Under the pieces are notes generated by a model, which was not told the DNA's origin, did not search any database, and was given only the letters and a program-made list of their open reading frames with translations. A DNA stretch of 64,000 nt from Clostridium sp. CM027 (GTDB lineage: Bacteria; Bacillota; Clostridia; Clostridiales; Clostridiaceae). How positions within the stretch are numbered: position 1 is the first letter of the stretch; each line of letters opens with the position of its first letter. The position numbers and the translations under genes were made by a program. Shown here in pieces: positions 19,260 through 27,412 of this stretch. The stretch covers positions 62,001 to 126,000 of the forward strand of contig NZ_CP077725.1 of the NCBI RefSeq assembly GCF_024730565.1, given 5' to 3'.

Positions 19260-19853
19260 ATGTTTTTGATGATAGACAATTATGATTCATTTGTATACAA
19301 CCTAGTTAGATACTTTGAAGAGCTAGGTGAGGAAATATTAGTATATAGAAACGATAAAATTTCCTTTGCGGATATTGAGAAAATTAAACCCGAAGGAATA
19401 ATCATTTCACCTGGTCCAAAATCTCCTGAATATGCGGGGATTTGCATGGAAATAGTAGAAAACTTTAAAGGCAGCATACCTATTTTGGGAATATGTTTAG
19501 GGCATCAGATTATTGGTAAGGTGTTTGGTGCTAAAATTATTAAGGGAAATGAACCAGTGCATGGGAAAGTATTTGAAATAAAGCATAGTGGAAAATATGT
19601 GTTTAAAAATATTGTGAGTCCAATGAAGGTTACGAGATACCATTCCTTAATAATAGAGAGAGAATCCTTGCCAGAGGTATTAGAAATAACTAGTGAAACA
19701 GAGGATGGTGTTATAATGGGTATAAGACATAAGCAATATCACATTGAAGGGGTACAATTTCACCCTGAAGCAGAGCTTACGGAATATGGACATGAAATTC
19801 TTAAAAATTTTATTAATGAAGTTAGAATTCAAGATAAATTTGTTGAAAACTAA
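19260..19853 (+). CDS. pabA: Aminodeoxychorismate/anthranilate synthase glutamine amidotransferase
   Basis: Releases ammonia from glutamine for the synthase subunit encoded next. The class I glutamine amidotransferase triad is present: nucleophile Cys79 in LGICLGHQ, and His/Glu in VQFHPEAE. It has 197 residues, the usual length. AGGAG lies seven bases before the ATG and a TATAAT-like -10 is at 19222-19227. pabB follows after nine bases and pabC and folate genes come next, so a PABA role is favoured over tryptophan synthesis, although such subunits are often shared by both pathways. Confidence 0.92.
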   Translation: MFLMIDNYDSFVYNLVRYFEELGEEILVYRNDKISFADIEKIKPEGIIISPGPKSPEYAGICMEIVENFKGSIPILGICLGHQIIGKVFGAKIIKGNEPVHGKVFEIKHSGKYVFKNIVSPMKVTRYHSLIIERESLPEVLEITSETEDGVIMGIRHKQYHIEGVQFHPEAELTEYGHEILKNFINEVRIQDKFVEN

Positions 19854-19862
19854 GGAGAAGAA

Positions 19863-21212
19863 ATGAAACTGATAATTGAACAAGTTAATACTAACCTTGA
19901 TGGGTTTGGTATATATTCATTATTTAAAGAAGATTTAAACACTATATTATTAGATAGTGCTAGAGACGAAGAAACGTTAGGAAGATATTCTTTTATAGGA
20001 ACTAACTGTTTTTTAACATTTAAAAGTAAAAATGGTACCTGCTATAAGGGAAAAGAAGTATATGAAGGGGATACATTTGAAGAGTTAAATAAAATTATTG
20101 AAGAATACGCTATAGAAAATAATACTGGGCTGCCTTTTGTATCTGGCGGTATAGGATACTTTTCCTACGACCTGGCTAGGGAAGTTGAAGAGCTACCCAA
20201 TATAGCAAAGGATGATGTAGATATACCTCACTGCTATTATAATTTTTATGATAACATTATTATTTTAGATAATTTTAAGAAAAGTGTTTATATATCTGCA
20301 CTAGGAATACTTAAATCTCAGAAAGACAGTATTGAAGGTATTAGGCAGCGTATACAAAAGGGCAATAAAATTGTATATGAAAAAGTAGGAGTTATAAAGA
20401 ATAAATTTACGTCGGACTTTGAAAAGAACAATTATATAAATACTGTATCAAAGGTAAGAGCTTATATAAAAAGTGGAGATATATATATCACGAATTTAAC
20501 TCAAAGATTTAGTTGTAACACTCGTAAAAGCGCATATGAAATATATAAAGATCTAAGAAATATAAATCCAGCTCCTTTTGCTGCATTTATGAATTTTGAA
20601 AATTTTAATATAATATGTTCTTCTCCAGAAAGATTTTTGCGGATTAGAAATAGAATGGTAGAAACTAGACCTATAAAAGGAACTATGCCAAGAGGGATGG
20701 ATGCAGGGGAAGATCTTAAAAATAAAAACATACTTATAAATAGCGAAAAAGATAAGTCTGAACTTCTAATGGTGGTGGATTTAGAGCGAAATGATTTAAG
20801 TAAAGTCTGTAAGCCGAGTTCAGTTAAAGTAACGGAACTTTTTAAATTAGAGGAGTACAGTACAGTATTTCATTTAGTATCTACAGTAGTAGGTGAATTA
20901 AAAGAGCCGGTAAGCTCACTAGAATGCATTAAAGCTTGTTTTCCAGGAGGGTCCATAACAGGAGCACCTAAAATACGCTCCATGGAAATTATTGAGGAAT
21001 TAGAGCCTGTGCGTAGAAACATATATACGGGCGCGCTTGGATATTTAGGGTTTGACGGAAATGTAGATTTGAATATAATTATTAGAACGATCTTAATAAA
21101 AGACAATAAAGCCTATTTTGGTGTAGGTGGTGGAATAACGTGGGATTCCAATGAAGAATGTGAATATGATGAGACCTTAGATAAAGCAAAAGCGTTAATG
21201 CGAGTCTTATAG
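19863..21212 (+). CDS. pabB: Aminodeoxychorismate synthase component I
   Basis: Converts chorismate and ammonia to 4-amino-4-deoxychorismate, the PABA precursor. The 449-residue product has the chorismate-binding domain with SGDIYITNLTQRF, ETRPIKGTMPRG, LLMVVDLERNDLSKVC and FPGGSITGAPKIRSME, all family signatures. The PIKGT lysine typical of PabB (where anthranilate synthase has Ala/Thr variants) supports the PABA assignment. AAGGAG precedes the ATG. It is the second gene of the pabA-pabB-pabC run. Confidence 0.93.
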   Translation: MKLIIEQVNTNLDGFGIYSLFKEDLNTILLDSARDEETLGRYSFIGTNCFLTFKSKNGTCYKGKEVYEGDTFEELNKIIEEYAIENNTGLPFVSGGIGYFSYDLAREVEELPNIAKDDVDIPHCYYNFYDNIIILDNFKKSVYISALGILKSQKDSIEGIRQRIQKGNKIVYEKVGVIKNKFTSDFEKNNYINTVSKVRAYIKSGDIYITNLTQRFSCNTRKSAYEIYKDLRNINPAPFAAFMNFENFNIICSSPERFLRIRNRMVETRPIKGTMPRGMDAGEDLKNKNILINSEKDKSELLMVVDLERNDLSKVCKPSSVKVTELFKLEEYSTVFHLVSTVVGELKEPVSSLECIKACFPGGSITGAPKIRSMEIIEELEPVRRNIYTGALGYLGFDGNVDLNIIIRTILIKDNKAYFGVGGGITWDSNEECEYDETLDKAKALMRVL

Positions 21213-21285
21213 GCTGGTGAATAAAGTTGTAAACTAAATTATAGAATTTGCCACGTGTCACATGGGTGGAACCTAAGGGGGTATT

Positions 21286-22059
21286 ATGATATTTGTAAAT
21301 GGTGAATTAAGTGTGGATAAGATATCCTTAGATAGTGGGTTTTCATTTGGAAGGGGAGCATTTGAGACTATATTAGTTAAAGAAAAACCATTATTTCTAG
21401 CTGAGCATATAGAAAGGTTAAATAGAGGGCTTAACACACTAAATGTAAATAAAAAAATTACTGAAACAGAAATTTATGCTGCTACTCAAAAACTCAATTG
21501 TAAAAACTGCGTGCTCAAAATTATGGTATCTGAGAAAAACACTATAATTACTAAAAGAGAAATGGCCTATAAACAAAGTGATTATGATGAAGGGTTTGCA
21601 TTAGGATTAAGTGAGGTTAGGCGAAATGCGCATTCAAATTTAACATATGTGAAATCCTTCAACTACATTGAAAACATAATTGAACGAGATAAAATTATAG
21701 ATAAAGGGTACAATGAAGCACTATTTCTAAACACAGAGGGATTTATAAGTGAGGGAGCTGTAAGCAATATATTTTTCATCAAGAATGGAATTATATTTAC
21801 ACCAAAGATTAAATGTGGGTTATTACCGGGTATAGTACGAGATTTTATTATTCGAAATTTGTTGCCTATAGGATTTATTGTACAAGAAGGCGAGTTTACA
21901 TTAGAAGAATTAATGAAAGCTGAGGGTGTTTTTATAACTAATAGTATTATGGGTATAATGAAGGTGAATAAGATCGAAGATAAAGTTGTGAATGAAAGCA
22001 CAGTTGTATCTGAAATAAAAAGGTATTATGATAGATATGTAGAAAATCATAAGGAATAA
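21286..22059 (+). CDS. pabC: Aminodeoxychorismate lyase (class IV PLP enzyme)
   Basis: A fold-type IV aminotransferase-like PLP enzyme that cleaves 4-amino-4-deoxychorismate to PABA and pyruvate. The 257-residue product has the N-terminal RGAFETILV segment, the central Lys region (VKSFNYIENIIERDKI, where the PLP lysine lies) and the EGAVSNIFFIKNG signature. AAGGGGG lies just before the ATG. Right after its stop lies the remnant of an IS605-type tnpB, which separates it from the rest of the folate genes. Family members include D-amino acid and branched-chain aminotransferases; operon context decides for pabC. Confidence 0.88.
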   Translation: MIFVNGELSVDKISLDSGFSFGRGAFETILVKEKPLFLAEHIERLNRGLNTLNVNKKITETEIYAATQKLNCKNCVLKIMVSEKNTIITKREMAYKQSDYDEGFALGLSEVRRNAHSNLTYVKSFNYIENIIERDKIIDKGYNEALFLNTEGFISEGAVSNIFFIKNGIIFTPKIKCGLLPGIVRDFIIRNLLPIGFIVQEGEFTLEELMKAEGVFITNSIMGIMKVNKIEDKVVNESTVVSEIKRYYDRYVENHKE

Positions 22060-22061
22060 GG

Positions 22062-22609
22062 CACTACTCTATATCAGTTGGAATTGATAAAGAACAACCA
22101 ATAGTAGCATTAACAAGTGAGAGCATTGGGATAGATGTCGGAATAAAAGACCTTGCTATATGCTCCAATGGAATGACATTTAAAAATATTAACAAAACAA
22201 AAAGTGTAAAAAACATGAAAAAAGGCTACGTAGATTACAACGTAGGGTATCTTGCAAATACCTAAAAAATAAAGAATGGAGTAAGTTTGTCAAAACAAGT
22301 AATGTTATAAAAATCGAAAAGCAGATTAAATTACTTCATAGAAAAATAACTAATATAAGAAGTAATCATAATCACCAAGCAACGAATACGATAGTGAAAA
22401 CCAAGCCTTCAAGAGTTGTTATGGAAACACTTAATATAAAAGGAATGATGAAAAATAGACATTTATCAAAAGCCTGTAGTGAGTGTGGTCATATAAAGCC
22501 AAAACTTTCATTATCAGTTAGAACATATATCTGCGAGGAATGTGGCTGTGTTATAGATAGAGATTATAATGCAAGTATCAATCTAAGTAGATATGAATTA
22601 GTAGTTTAA
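22062..22609 (+). pseudogene. Decayed IS200/IS605-family tnpB (RNA-guided nuclease), frameshifted and deleted
   Basis: Translation gives ESIGIDVGIKDLAICSNG, the TnpB RuvC-I segment, up to a stop at 22261. A shift of frame near 22215 continues with KRLRRLQRRVSCKYLKN, then VVMETLNIKGMMKN. At HLSKA it jumps directly to CSECGH and CEECGCVIDRDYNASINL, the zinc ribbon and RuvC-III. The N-terminal part, the start codon and the block between RuvC-II and the zinc ribbon are therefore missing. No tnpA is present. It cannot encode a working nuclease. Confidence 0.9.
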
Positions 22610-22770
22610 TAGCATCGCAGATGATAATTAATCACTTAAACGATACTACTAATATGTACCATGCGTTGTATGGGAATTTAAGCCCTTGGAGTGTTATATA
22701 AACCAAAGTAGCATATCTGAAAAGATTGCAAAATCGGACACGTTGAACAGGGAATTAAACAATATTTATA
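22610..22770 (+). other. Probable IS605-type right end with omegaRNA-like sequence
   Basis: The stretch after the tnpB remnant (GTACCATGCGTTGTATGGGA, a GGGAATTTAAGCCC-like segment, and TTGAACAGGGAATTAAAC near 22743) resembles the conserved 3' region of IS605-type elements that yields the guide RNA. The guide would then be the host sequence immediately downstream of that end. The resemblance is from memory of the family, not from an alignment. Confidence 0.4.
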
Positions 22771-22785
22771 GATTTATATAGATTT

Positions 22786-23301
22786 TTGGCAACGGTGGAA
22801 ATTATAGATAATAATTTAATGAATGATAAAATAAATCTTATTATAGAAAACTATAGCTTTGTGTATAATTTAAGGAAGATAGAAAACTTCGAAGAACATA
22901 GAGACTTTTGCCTGCATGATATGCAGCATTTTTTAGACGTGGCACGACTTATGTACATAATGAGTTTAGAAAAGCATTTGAATATACCAAAACACATAAT
23001 TTATACAACTGCACTTTTGCATGATATAGGTCGGGGAGAAGAATATGAAAATGGGACACCTCATGATATTGCTAGTCGGGAAATTGCTAAAAACATATTA
23101 AAGCAGTGCAAATATAGTGCTAAGGAAATAGATGAGATTCTAGAGGCTATAGGAAAACATAGAAGCAATACTGAAAATTTAAATAGTTTAAGTGATGTAT
23201 TATATAAGTGTGACAAGCTTTCAAGAAATTGTTTTAATTGCGAAGCTATTGATGGCTGTAAATGGCCAGTAGAGAAGAGGAATTTGAAGGTAACATACTA
23301 G
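22786..23301 (+). CDS. HD-domain phosphohydrolase, 5' end altered by the insertion element
   Basis: A 171-residue HD-domain protein. The metal ligands are in LHDMQHF and ALLHDIGRG, with a later EAIGKHRSN. A C-terminal Cys cluster (NCFNCEAIDGCKW) is typical of the clostridial version found in folate operons. The substrate is not known; a dephosphorylation step of the dihydroneopterin precursor is an attractive but unproven guess. No convincing ribosome binding site precedes the TTG (22786) or the in-frame ATG at 22819, probably because the inserted element removed the native start region. Confidence 0.75.
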   Translation: MATVEIIDNNLMNDKINLIIENYSFVYNLRKIENFEEHRDFCLHDMQHFLDVARLMYIMSLEKHLNIPKHIIYTTALLHDIGRGEEYENGTPHDIASREIAKNILKQCKYSAKEIDEILEAIGKHRSNTENLNSLSDVLYKCDKLSRNCFNCEAIDGCKWPVEKRNLKVTY

Positions 23302-23342
23302 GAATACAGTTGAGAGTGAATGAGATTATGAGGAGGAAGTTT

Positions 23343-24149
23343 ATGGAAATAGGAAACCGAAATTTTGAAATAGGAAAAAGAACTTACATAATGGGGATTT
23401 TAAATGTAACTCCTGATTCCTTTTCTGATGGCGGAAAATTTAGGGATATTAGCTCAGCAATAAATCATGCGAAAAAAATGGTTGCTGACGGGGCAGATAT
23501 TATTGATATTGGTGGCGAATCCACAAGACCTGGACATGACCCCGTAAGTGAAGAAGAAGAAATTAAAAGGGTAGTACCTATTATAGAGGCTTTAAAGAAG
23601 GAAATAAGCGTCCCAATTTCTGTGGACACATATAAAGGCAGAGTTGCAGAGCTTGCAGTAAAGGTAGGGGCAGCAATGATTAATGATGTATGGGGGTTTA
23701 AGAAGGACGCATATATTGCAAGCGTTGCTGCTAAGTATAATGTGCCTTGTTGTTTAATGCACAATAGAGATAATAAAAATTATACTAACTTAGTTTGTGA
23801 TATAATTAATGATTTGGAAGAAAGTATCCAAATTGCACTAAAAGCAGGAGTTAAAAAAGAAAATATTATTTTGGATCCAGGCATTGGTTTTGCAAAAAGT
23901 TATGAAGATAATTTAAAAACTATGAATAGCCTGGAAAAGCTAAATAGTTTAGGGTATCCTGTACTTCTAGGAACCTCAAGAAAATCCATGATAGGGTTTG
24001 CACTAGACTTACCTGCAAGTGATAGGCTTGAGGGAACACTTGCAACTACAACTATTGGAATAATGAAGGGCTGCGAATTTATAAGGGTACACGATGTATT
24101 AGAGAATAAAAGGGTTTGCGTTATGACAGATGCTATATGTAGAAGCTAA
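23343..24149 (+). CDS. folP: Dihydropteroate synthase
   Basis: Condenses PABA with dihydropterin pyrophosphate; the target of sulfonamides. The 268-residue TIM-barrel protein carries MGILNVTPDSFSDGG, then DIGGESTRPG, ISVDTY, a central NDVWGF and the C-terminal TSRKSM and RVHDV signatures. ATG 23343 is preferred because AGGAGG lies six bases upstream and the family starts there. An in-frame ATG at 23262, inside the HD gene, would add 27 atypical residues. It continues the folate operon after the HD gene. Confidence 0.95.
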   Translation: MEIGNRNFEIGKRTYIMGILNVTPDSFSDGGKFRDISSAINHAKKMVADGADIIDIGGESTRPGHDPVSEEEEIKRVVPIIEALKKEISVPISVDTYKGRVAELAVKVGAAMINDVWGFKKDAYIASVAAKYNVPCCLMHNRDNKNYTNLVCDIINDLEESIQIALKAGVKKENIILDPGIGFAKSYEDNLKTMNSLEKLNSLGYPVLLGTSRKSMIGFALDLPASDRLEGTLATTTIGIMKGCEFIRVHDVLENKRVCVMTDAICRS

Positions 24150-24182
24150 GAAAACACCCTTATTTATAAAGGAGACAATACT

Positions 24183-24998
24183 ATGGACAAAATGTATATA
24201 AAAGATTTAGAGGTTTACGGACACCATGGTGTCTTTAAGGAAGAAAAAACCTTAGGACAACGTTTTTTAATTTCATTGGAGCTTTTCCTTAGTTTAAGAG
24301 AGGCAGGCATCACTGATGATTTAACTAGGACGGTTCATTATGGTGAGCTTTGTCAATTGGTTGAGGAAGAATTTAATAAGGAAAGTTATGATTTAATAGA
24401 GAAAGCTACAGAAAAATTAGCTGAATTTATACTCTTAAAATATGATTTAGTTCAAAGAGTAAAGGTTAAAATAAAAAAACCTTGGGCGCCTATTGGAAAA
24501 CCACTTCAATATGCAGCGGTAGAAATAGATAGAAAATGGCATACAGCGTATATTGGTATAGGTGGAAATATGGGGGACAAAGAGAAAAATGTGAAAGAAT
24601 CATTAGAGCTTATAAACAATTCTTATCATACCCAAATAACAAAAACATCAAAATTTTATGAAACTAAGCCAGTAGGATATCTAGAGCAAGATGATTTCTT
24701 AAATTGTGCTATTGAAATAAAAACACTTTTAAATCCATTAGAGCTTGTAAGATTCCTGCTATCTATAGAAAAAGAATTAAAAAGGGAGAGAGTTATAAGA
24801 TGGGGTCCTAGAACAGTAGATTTGGATGTACTACTGTATGATGATATTATTAGTTCTTTAGATGAAATAATATTGCCTCATCCAAGAATGCAGGAAAGAA
24901 TGTTTGTTTTAGAGCCACTGTGTGATATAGCACCTTATGTTATGCATCCAATTTTAAATAAATCTATAATTGAAATCAAGGCATCCTTAAAGGAATAA
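24183..24998 (+). CDS. folBK: Bifunctional dihydroneopterin aldolase / HPPK
   Basis: A fused enzyme for two consecutive folate steps. Residues 1-118 are dihydroneopterin aldolase (YIKDLEVYGHHGVF, with the catalytic Lys in KIKKPWAPIG). Residues 119-271 are 6-hydroxymethyl-dihydropterin pyrophosphokinase (YIGIGGNMGDKEKNV, FYETKPVG, RWGPRTVDLDVLLYDD, PHPRMQERMFVL). The fusion at a single Trp-His-Thr joint has no linker. AAAGGAG precedes the ATG. It is the last gene of the folate run, and the product passes directly to FolP. GTP cyclohydrolase (folE) is not in the window. Confidence 0.94.
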   Translation: MDKMYIKDLEVYGHHGVFKEEKTLGQRFLISLELFLSLREAGITDDLTRTVHYGELCQLVEEEFNKESYDLIEKATEKLAEFILLKYDLVQRVKVKIKKPWAPIGKPLQYAAVEIDRKWHTAYIGIGGNMGDKEKNVKESLELINNSYHTQITKTSKFYETKPVGYLEQDDFLNCAIEIKTLLNPLELVRFLLSIEKELKRERVIRWGPRTVDLDVLLYDDIISSLDEIILPHPRMQERMFVLEPLCDIAPYVMHPILNKSIIEIKASLKE

Positions 24999-25012
24999 CC
25001 GGATAAAAAAAC

Positions 25013-25042
25013 AAATACCTTATTTAGGTATAAGGTATTTGC
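25013..25042. terminator. Bidirectional terminator between folBK and the lipoprotein gene
   Basis: AAATACCTTA (25013-25022) pairs with TAAGGTATTT (25031-25040) around 8 bases. A-runs precede it on the plus strand and act as the T-tract for the minus strand. Its left arm includes the lipoprotein stop codon. Confidence 0.7.
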
Positions 25043-25505
25043 ATAATCCATAAAGATTATAGGCTTTGTACATTTTACTTGTATCAATGTAATCCATTTT
25101 GTAGGAGCCATCCCAGGGATATATGGAAATGAATTTTTCGTTATAGACATTTATCATATATTTATTTTTGCTGAAGGTTAAAAATATCTTATATATTGGT
25201 TTATCTGGTAAGTTCGCTGGCTTATCTATGAAACTATCATTATTTAATGAATTAAAAAACTTGGTGAATGAAGATAAATCCTCATTGGAAAAATCTTTCT
25301 TCTTATAAAAATTCATATATAGAGCATAATGCTCAGTAGGCTTTTCTAGAGATAAATCTTTCATTAATAACTTGGTATAGTAAAAATTGTTTGGTTTACT
25401 TTTTATAAAAATGCTTTTATCAAAATTGTATCTACAGCCGAAGAAACTTAAAGAAAAAAACACACAAATTACGAGTAAAATACATTTGCTTTTATTAATA
25501 CTCAA
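25020..25505 (-). CDS. Putative lipoprotein of unknown function
   Basis: A 161-residue protein on the minus strand. A positively charged start (SINKSKC) is followed by a hydrophobic stretch (ILLVICVFFSLSFFGC) ending in a lipobox Cys at about residue 24, so it is probably a membrane-anchored lipoprotein. The mature part has no motif I recognise; it has Lys/Asp-rich and aromatic strands such as YNEKFISIYPWDGSYKM. It starts at TTG about nine bases after AAAGGA, and that site lies right at the edge of the dispersed repeat copy at 25518, which therefore forms its upstream region. Confidence 0.65.
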   Translation of the reverse strand: MSINKSKCILLVICVFFSLSFFGCRYNFDKSIFIKSKPNNFYYTKLLMKDLSLEKPTEHYALYMNFYKKKDFSNEDLSSFTKFFNSLNNDSFIDKPANLPDKPIYKIFLTFSKNKYMINVYNEKFISIYPWDGSYKMDYIDTSKMYKAYNLYGLCKYLIPK

Positions 25506-25517
25506 ATAACCACATCC

Positions 25518-25662
25518 TTTAACGACAGTTCAGAAGGGAAGTCTCCCATTTCTATAAGTGAGAGTTCCATACTATAGTAAAAATAAAACTTCAGTGGGAG
25601 TATAAATCGCCTTCTGAAGTCGTAAATGCAGCTCCGCAGGAGATGATTTAACGACAGTTCAG
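25518..25662. repeat. Dispersed repeat, copy A
   Basis: Bounded by two direct copies of TTTAACGACAGTTCAG (25518-25533 and 25647-25662). Inside, TTCAGAAGG and CCTTCTGAA, with flanking ACGAC/GTCGT, form a terminal inverted repeat around an inner CTCCCA/TGGGAG stem and a CTATA/TATAG stem, followed by GCAGCTCCGCAGGAGATGATT. Copy B at 61664-61811 matches over the whole length; copy C at 47972-48030 is a deletion derivative. Confidence 0.8.
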
Positions 25663-25739
25663 CTCCCTAGGAGATAAGTTAACCTCCTTTAAATAAAATA
25701 TGTTGATTAATTATCTTTTAGTACACAAAATAGTAATGT

Positions 25740-25900
25740 TTGGATATTTTAATATTTATATGGTGACGAAAAAGATTAAAAAGGGTTCGTTAAATATATT
25801 GATTTCAAAAGAACTCATATATATATAATTATCTAAAGGCTTTAAGAAATCAAAACAAAAATGAAAGAACCACCTGAAGCCAGGTGGTTTTTTCATTTTT
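25740..25900 (+). ncRNA. Candidate small RNA ending in a strong terminator
   Basis: No plus-strand gene ends here, yet TTGATTTC (25799-25806) pairs with GAAATCAA (25847-25854). It is followed by a 20-base stem (25857-25876 with 25881-25900) ending in T-rich sequence. Weak promoter-like hexamers occur near 25703-25731. The same stem also suits the minus-strand LysR transcript, so an independent RNA is only a possibility. Confidence 0.25.
25857..25900. terminator. Bidirectional terminator downstream of the LysR transcript
   Basis: A 20-base stem with one wobble and a 4-base loop (AAGC), with A-rich and T-rich flanks. It lies on the minus strand after the LysR gene and the small reading frame at 25919-26074. 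Confidence 0.8.
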
Positions 25901-25918
25901 GTTCCATATAACATCTTA

Positions 25919-26074
25919 TTATTTCTTATAGGATCGAGGTTTTATTATACTGTCCAATTTTCCGACAGTTGGTTTAAGGCGATTCCACTTATACTCAATA
26001 ATATACTCTTCATTTACATTGATCAGAGCATATTCATTTTTAGTGCATCTAAAGGGGGTGTAGTTCACTATCAT
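25919..26074 (-). CDS. Possible 51-residue small protein downstream of the LysR gene
   Basis: Reads MIVNYTPFRCTKNEYALINV and continues with acidic and basic residues to a Lys-rich end. Codon choice looks like that of the neighbours, and it lies between the LysR stop and the terminator on the same strand. No good ribosome binding site is visible before the ATG and I recognise no family. It may be a remnant of a longer gene. Low confidence. Confidence 0.35.
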   Translation of the reverse strand: MIVNYTPFRCTKNEYALINVNEEYIIEYKWNRLKPTVGKLDSIIKPRSYKK

Positions 26075-26121
26075 CTTAAATTATGTAATTAATTATATTA
26101 TAAAATTATTCGTAGTTAATA

Positions 26122-27009
26122 TTAACTCTTAAGAGGGGTTATGGGGTTTGTAATTAAGAAATCAATAAATGCCTTTGAAGCGTTGGATAGATAACGATCT
26201 TTTTTCCAAACGAGAGCAATTTTTATGGGAATAGCAGTACTAAATGGAACTTTTGTTATATTTTCATTATCTTCAACAATTTCCTTTAGTAAAAAAGAAA
26301 TGCCAACCCCATTGGTAATAAGGCCCTTGATGGTTTCTAATTGGGTGGATGATAAAATAACATTAGGCTGAATATTGCATTCATTAAAAGATTCTAATAT
26401 CTTTTGTCTGATGTAGAAGCCTTCTTTTAGTAGGATAATAGGTTCGTTCTTAATATCTTTAAATGTAATGGTTGGTTGTTTGCTTAAAGGGTGTTCCTTT
26501 TTTAAGCAAACGAAGAGCTCACTATTTAAAATGGGAAGGGAAGCTAGGGACTTATCGGAGGAATCGATGATAATCAGACCTAAATCAAGGTCTCCATTTT
26601 CTACCATTTGTTTTGTTGTAAGGGACCCATATTCCGAAATATTGAGTTTAATATTTGGATGTGATTTTTGGAAGTCAATAAATACTTTTGGAAATATAAA
26701 AGTACTGATCAGTGGAGGGATACCTATTGTCAGGATCACATTTTTAAGATCCTGGCAATCCTTCATTTCTGCAACGGCATTGGTTACTTGTCTTAAAATA
26801 TCATCTACTCTTTTTAAGAAGATTTTGCCTTCGTCTGTGAGGGAAAGCTGTTTTTTAGAGCGGTCAAAGAGCACAATGGACAGTTCCTTTTCTAGATTTT
26901 TGATAGAATTGGTAATAGAAGGCTGAGTTACATAAAGTTTTTTGGCAGCTTGTGTAATATTATTTAATTGACATACCATTTGAAAATACTCTAACTGTCT
27001 TAATTCCAT
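26122..27009 (-). CDS. LysR-family transcriptional regulator
   Basis: A 295-residue LysR regulator. The N-terminal winged helix (MELRQLEYFQMVCQLNNITQ, then AAKKLYVTQPSITNSIKNLE) is followed by the effector-binding domain from about residue 90 (VILTIGIPPLIS, a VGISFLL loop near 235), in the CynR/CitR-like subgroup. It is divergent from hdrB, 452 bases away, and its own -10-like TATAAT on the minus strand (27045-27040) lies inside the dyad ACTAT-N6-ATAGT. It is the natural candidate regulator of the hdr-flx-fumarate reductase genes; a dicarboxylate effector would make sense but is only inferred. Confidence 0.9.
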   Translation of the reverse strand: MELRQLEYFQMVCQLNNITQAAKKLYVTQPSITNSIKNLEKELSIVLFDRSKKQLSLTDEGKIFLKRVDDILRQVTNAVAEMKDCQDLKNVILTIGIPPLISTFIFPKVFIDFQKSHPNIKLNISEYGSLTTKQMVENGDLDLGLIIIDSSDKSLASLPILNSELFVCLKKEHPLSKQPTITFKDIKNEPIILLKEGFYIRQKILESFNECNIQPNVILSSTQLETIKGLITNGVGISFLLKEIVEDNENITKVPFSTAIPIKIALVWKKDRYLSNASKAFIDFLITNPITPLKS

Positions 27010-27021
27010 AACATATCCCCC

Positions 27022-27185
27022 TAATTATAAGTTTTAACTATTATATCATAGTTAAATGATAGTTTTAATTTATAACAACGTGTGTTATAGTTTTAACAAG
27101 GATTTAAATAAAATAACATAAATGTTAAAAAGAGAAAAGCAGTACTTCTTTTTAATAAATGTAAAAATATTAACATGATTAAAGG
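27022..27185. repeat. LysR-hdrB intergenic duplication, copy 1
   Basis: Shares with copy 2 (offset 209 to 226 bases) the blocks ATTATATCATAGTT, a TTTTAATTTA stretch, TTATAG-TTT, TTAAATAAA, ATAAATGTTAAAAAGA, and AATATTAACA. Between them lies a 16-base indel. It contains a dyad overlapping the LysR -10 and, on the plus strand, GTGTTA (27082-27087), 17 bases before TAAATA (27105-27110). Confidence 0.75.
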
Positions 27186-27232
27186 GATAAAATACTGTAA
27201 TCGTTTTAAATTCACAACGTATATTCCACTCT

Positions 27233-27412
27233 TTTATAAGCTTAGACCATTATATCATAGTTTAATGGTTTTTTTAATTTAGAATAACATTTGTTATAGC
27301 TTTATCAATAAATTAAATAAACACCACTGTTTTTTTAAAATCATAAATGTTAAAAAGATAAATGCCATATTATTCTATTAATAAGTGTTGAAATATTAAC
27401 AAAGTCGAAGGG
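27233..27412 (+). repeat. LysR-hdrB intergenic duplication, copy 2, with the likely hdr promoter
   Basis: The second unit holds the dyad ACCATTA-N10-TAATGGT (27247-27270), which fits a LysR-type operator, then TTGTTA (27291-27296), 17 bases before TAAATA (27314-27319). That places a probable hdrB start of transcription near 27326. The same hexamer spacing in copy 1 supports a true duplication of operator plus promoter. Confidence 0.65.

Noticed and set aside
22394-22609. A 71-residue zinc-ribbon protein as a stand-alone gene
   Set aside because: It is the C-terminal piece of the decayed tnpB, continuous in frame with upstream tnpB sequence and joined across an internal deletion.
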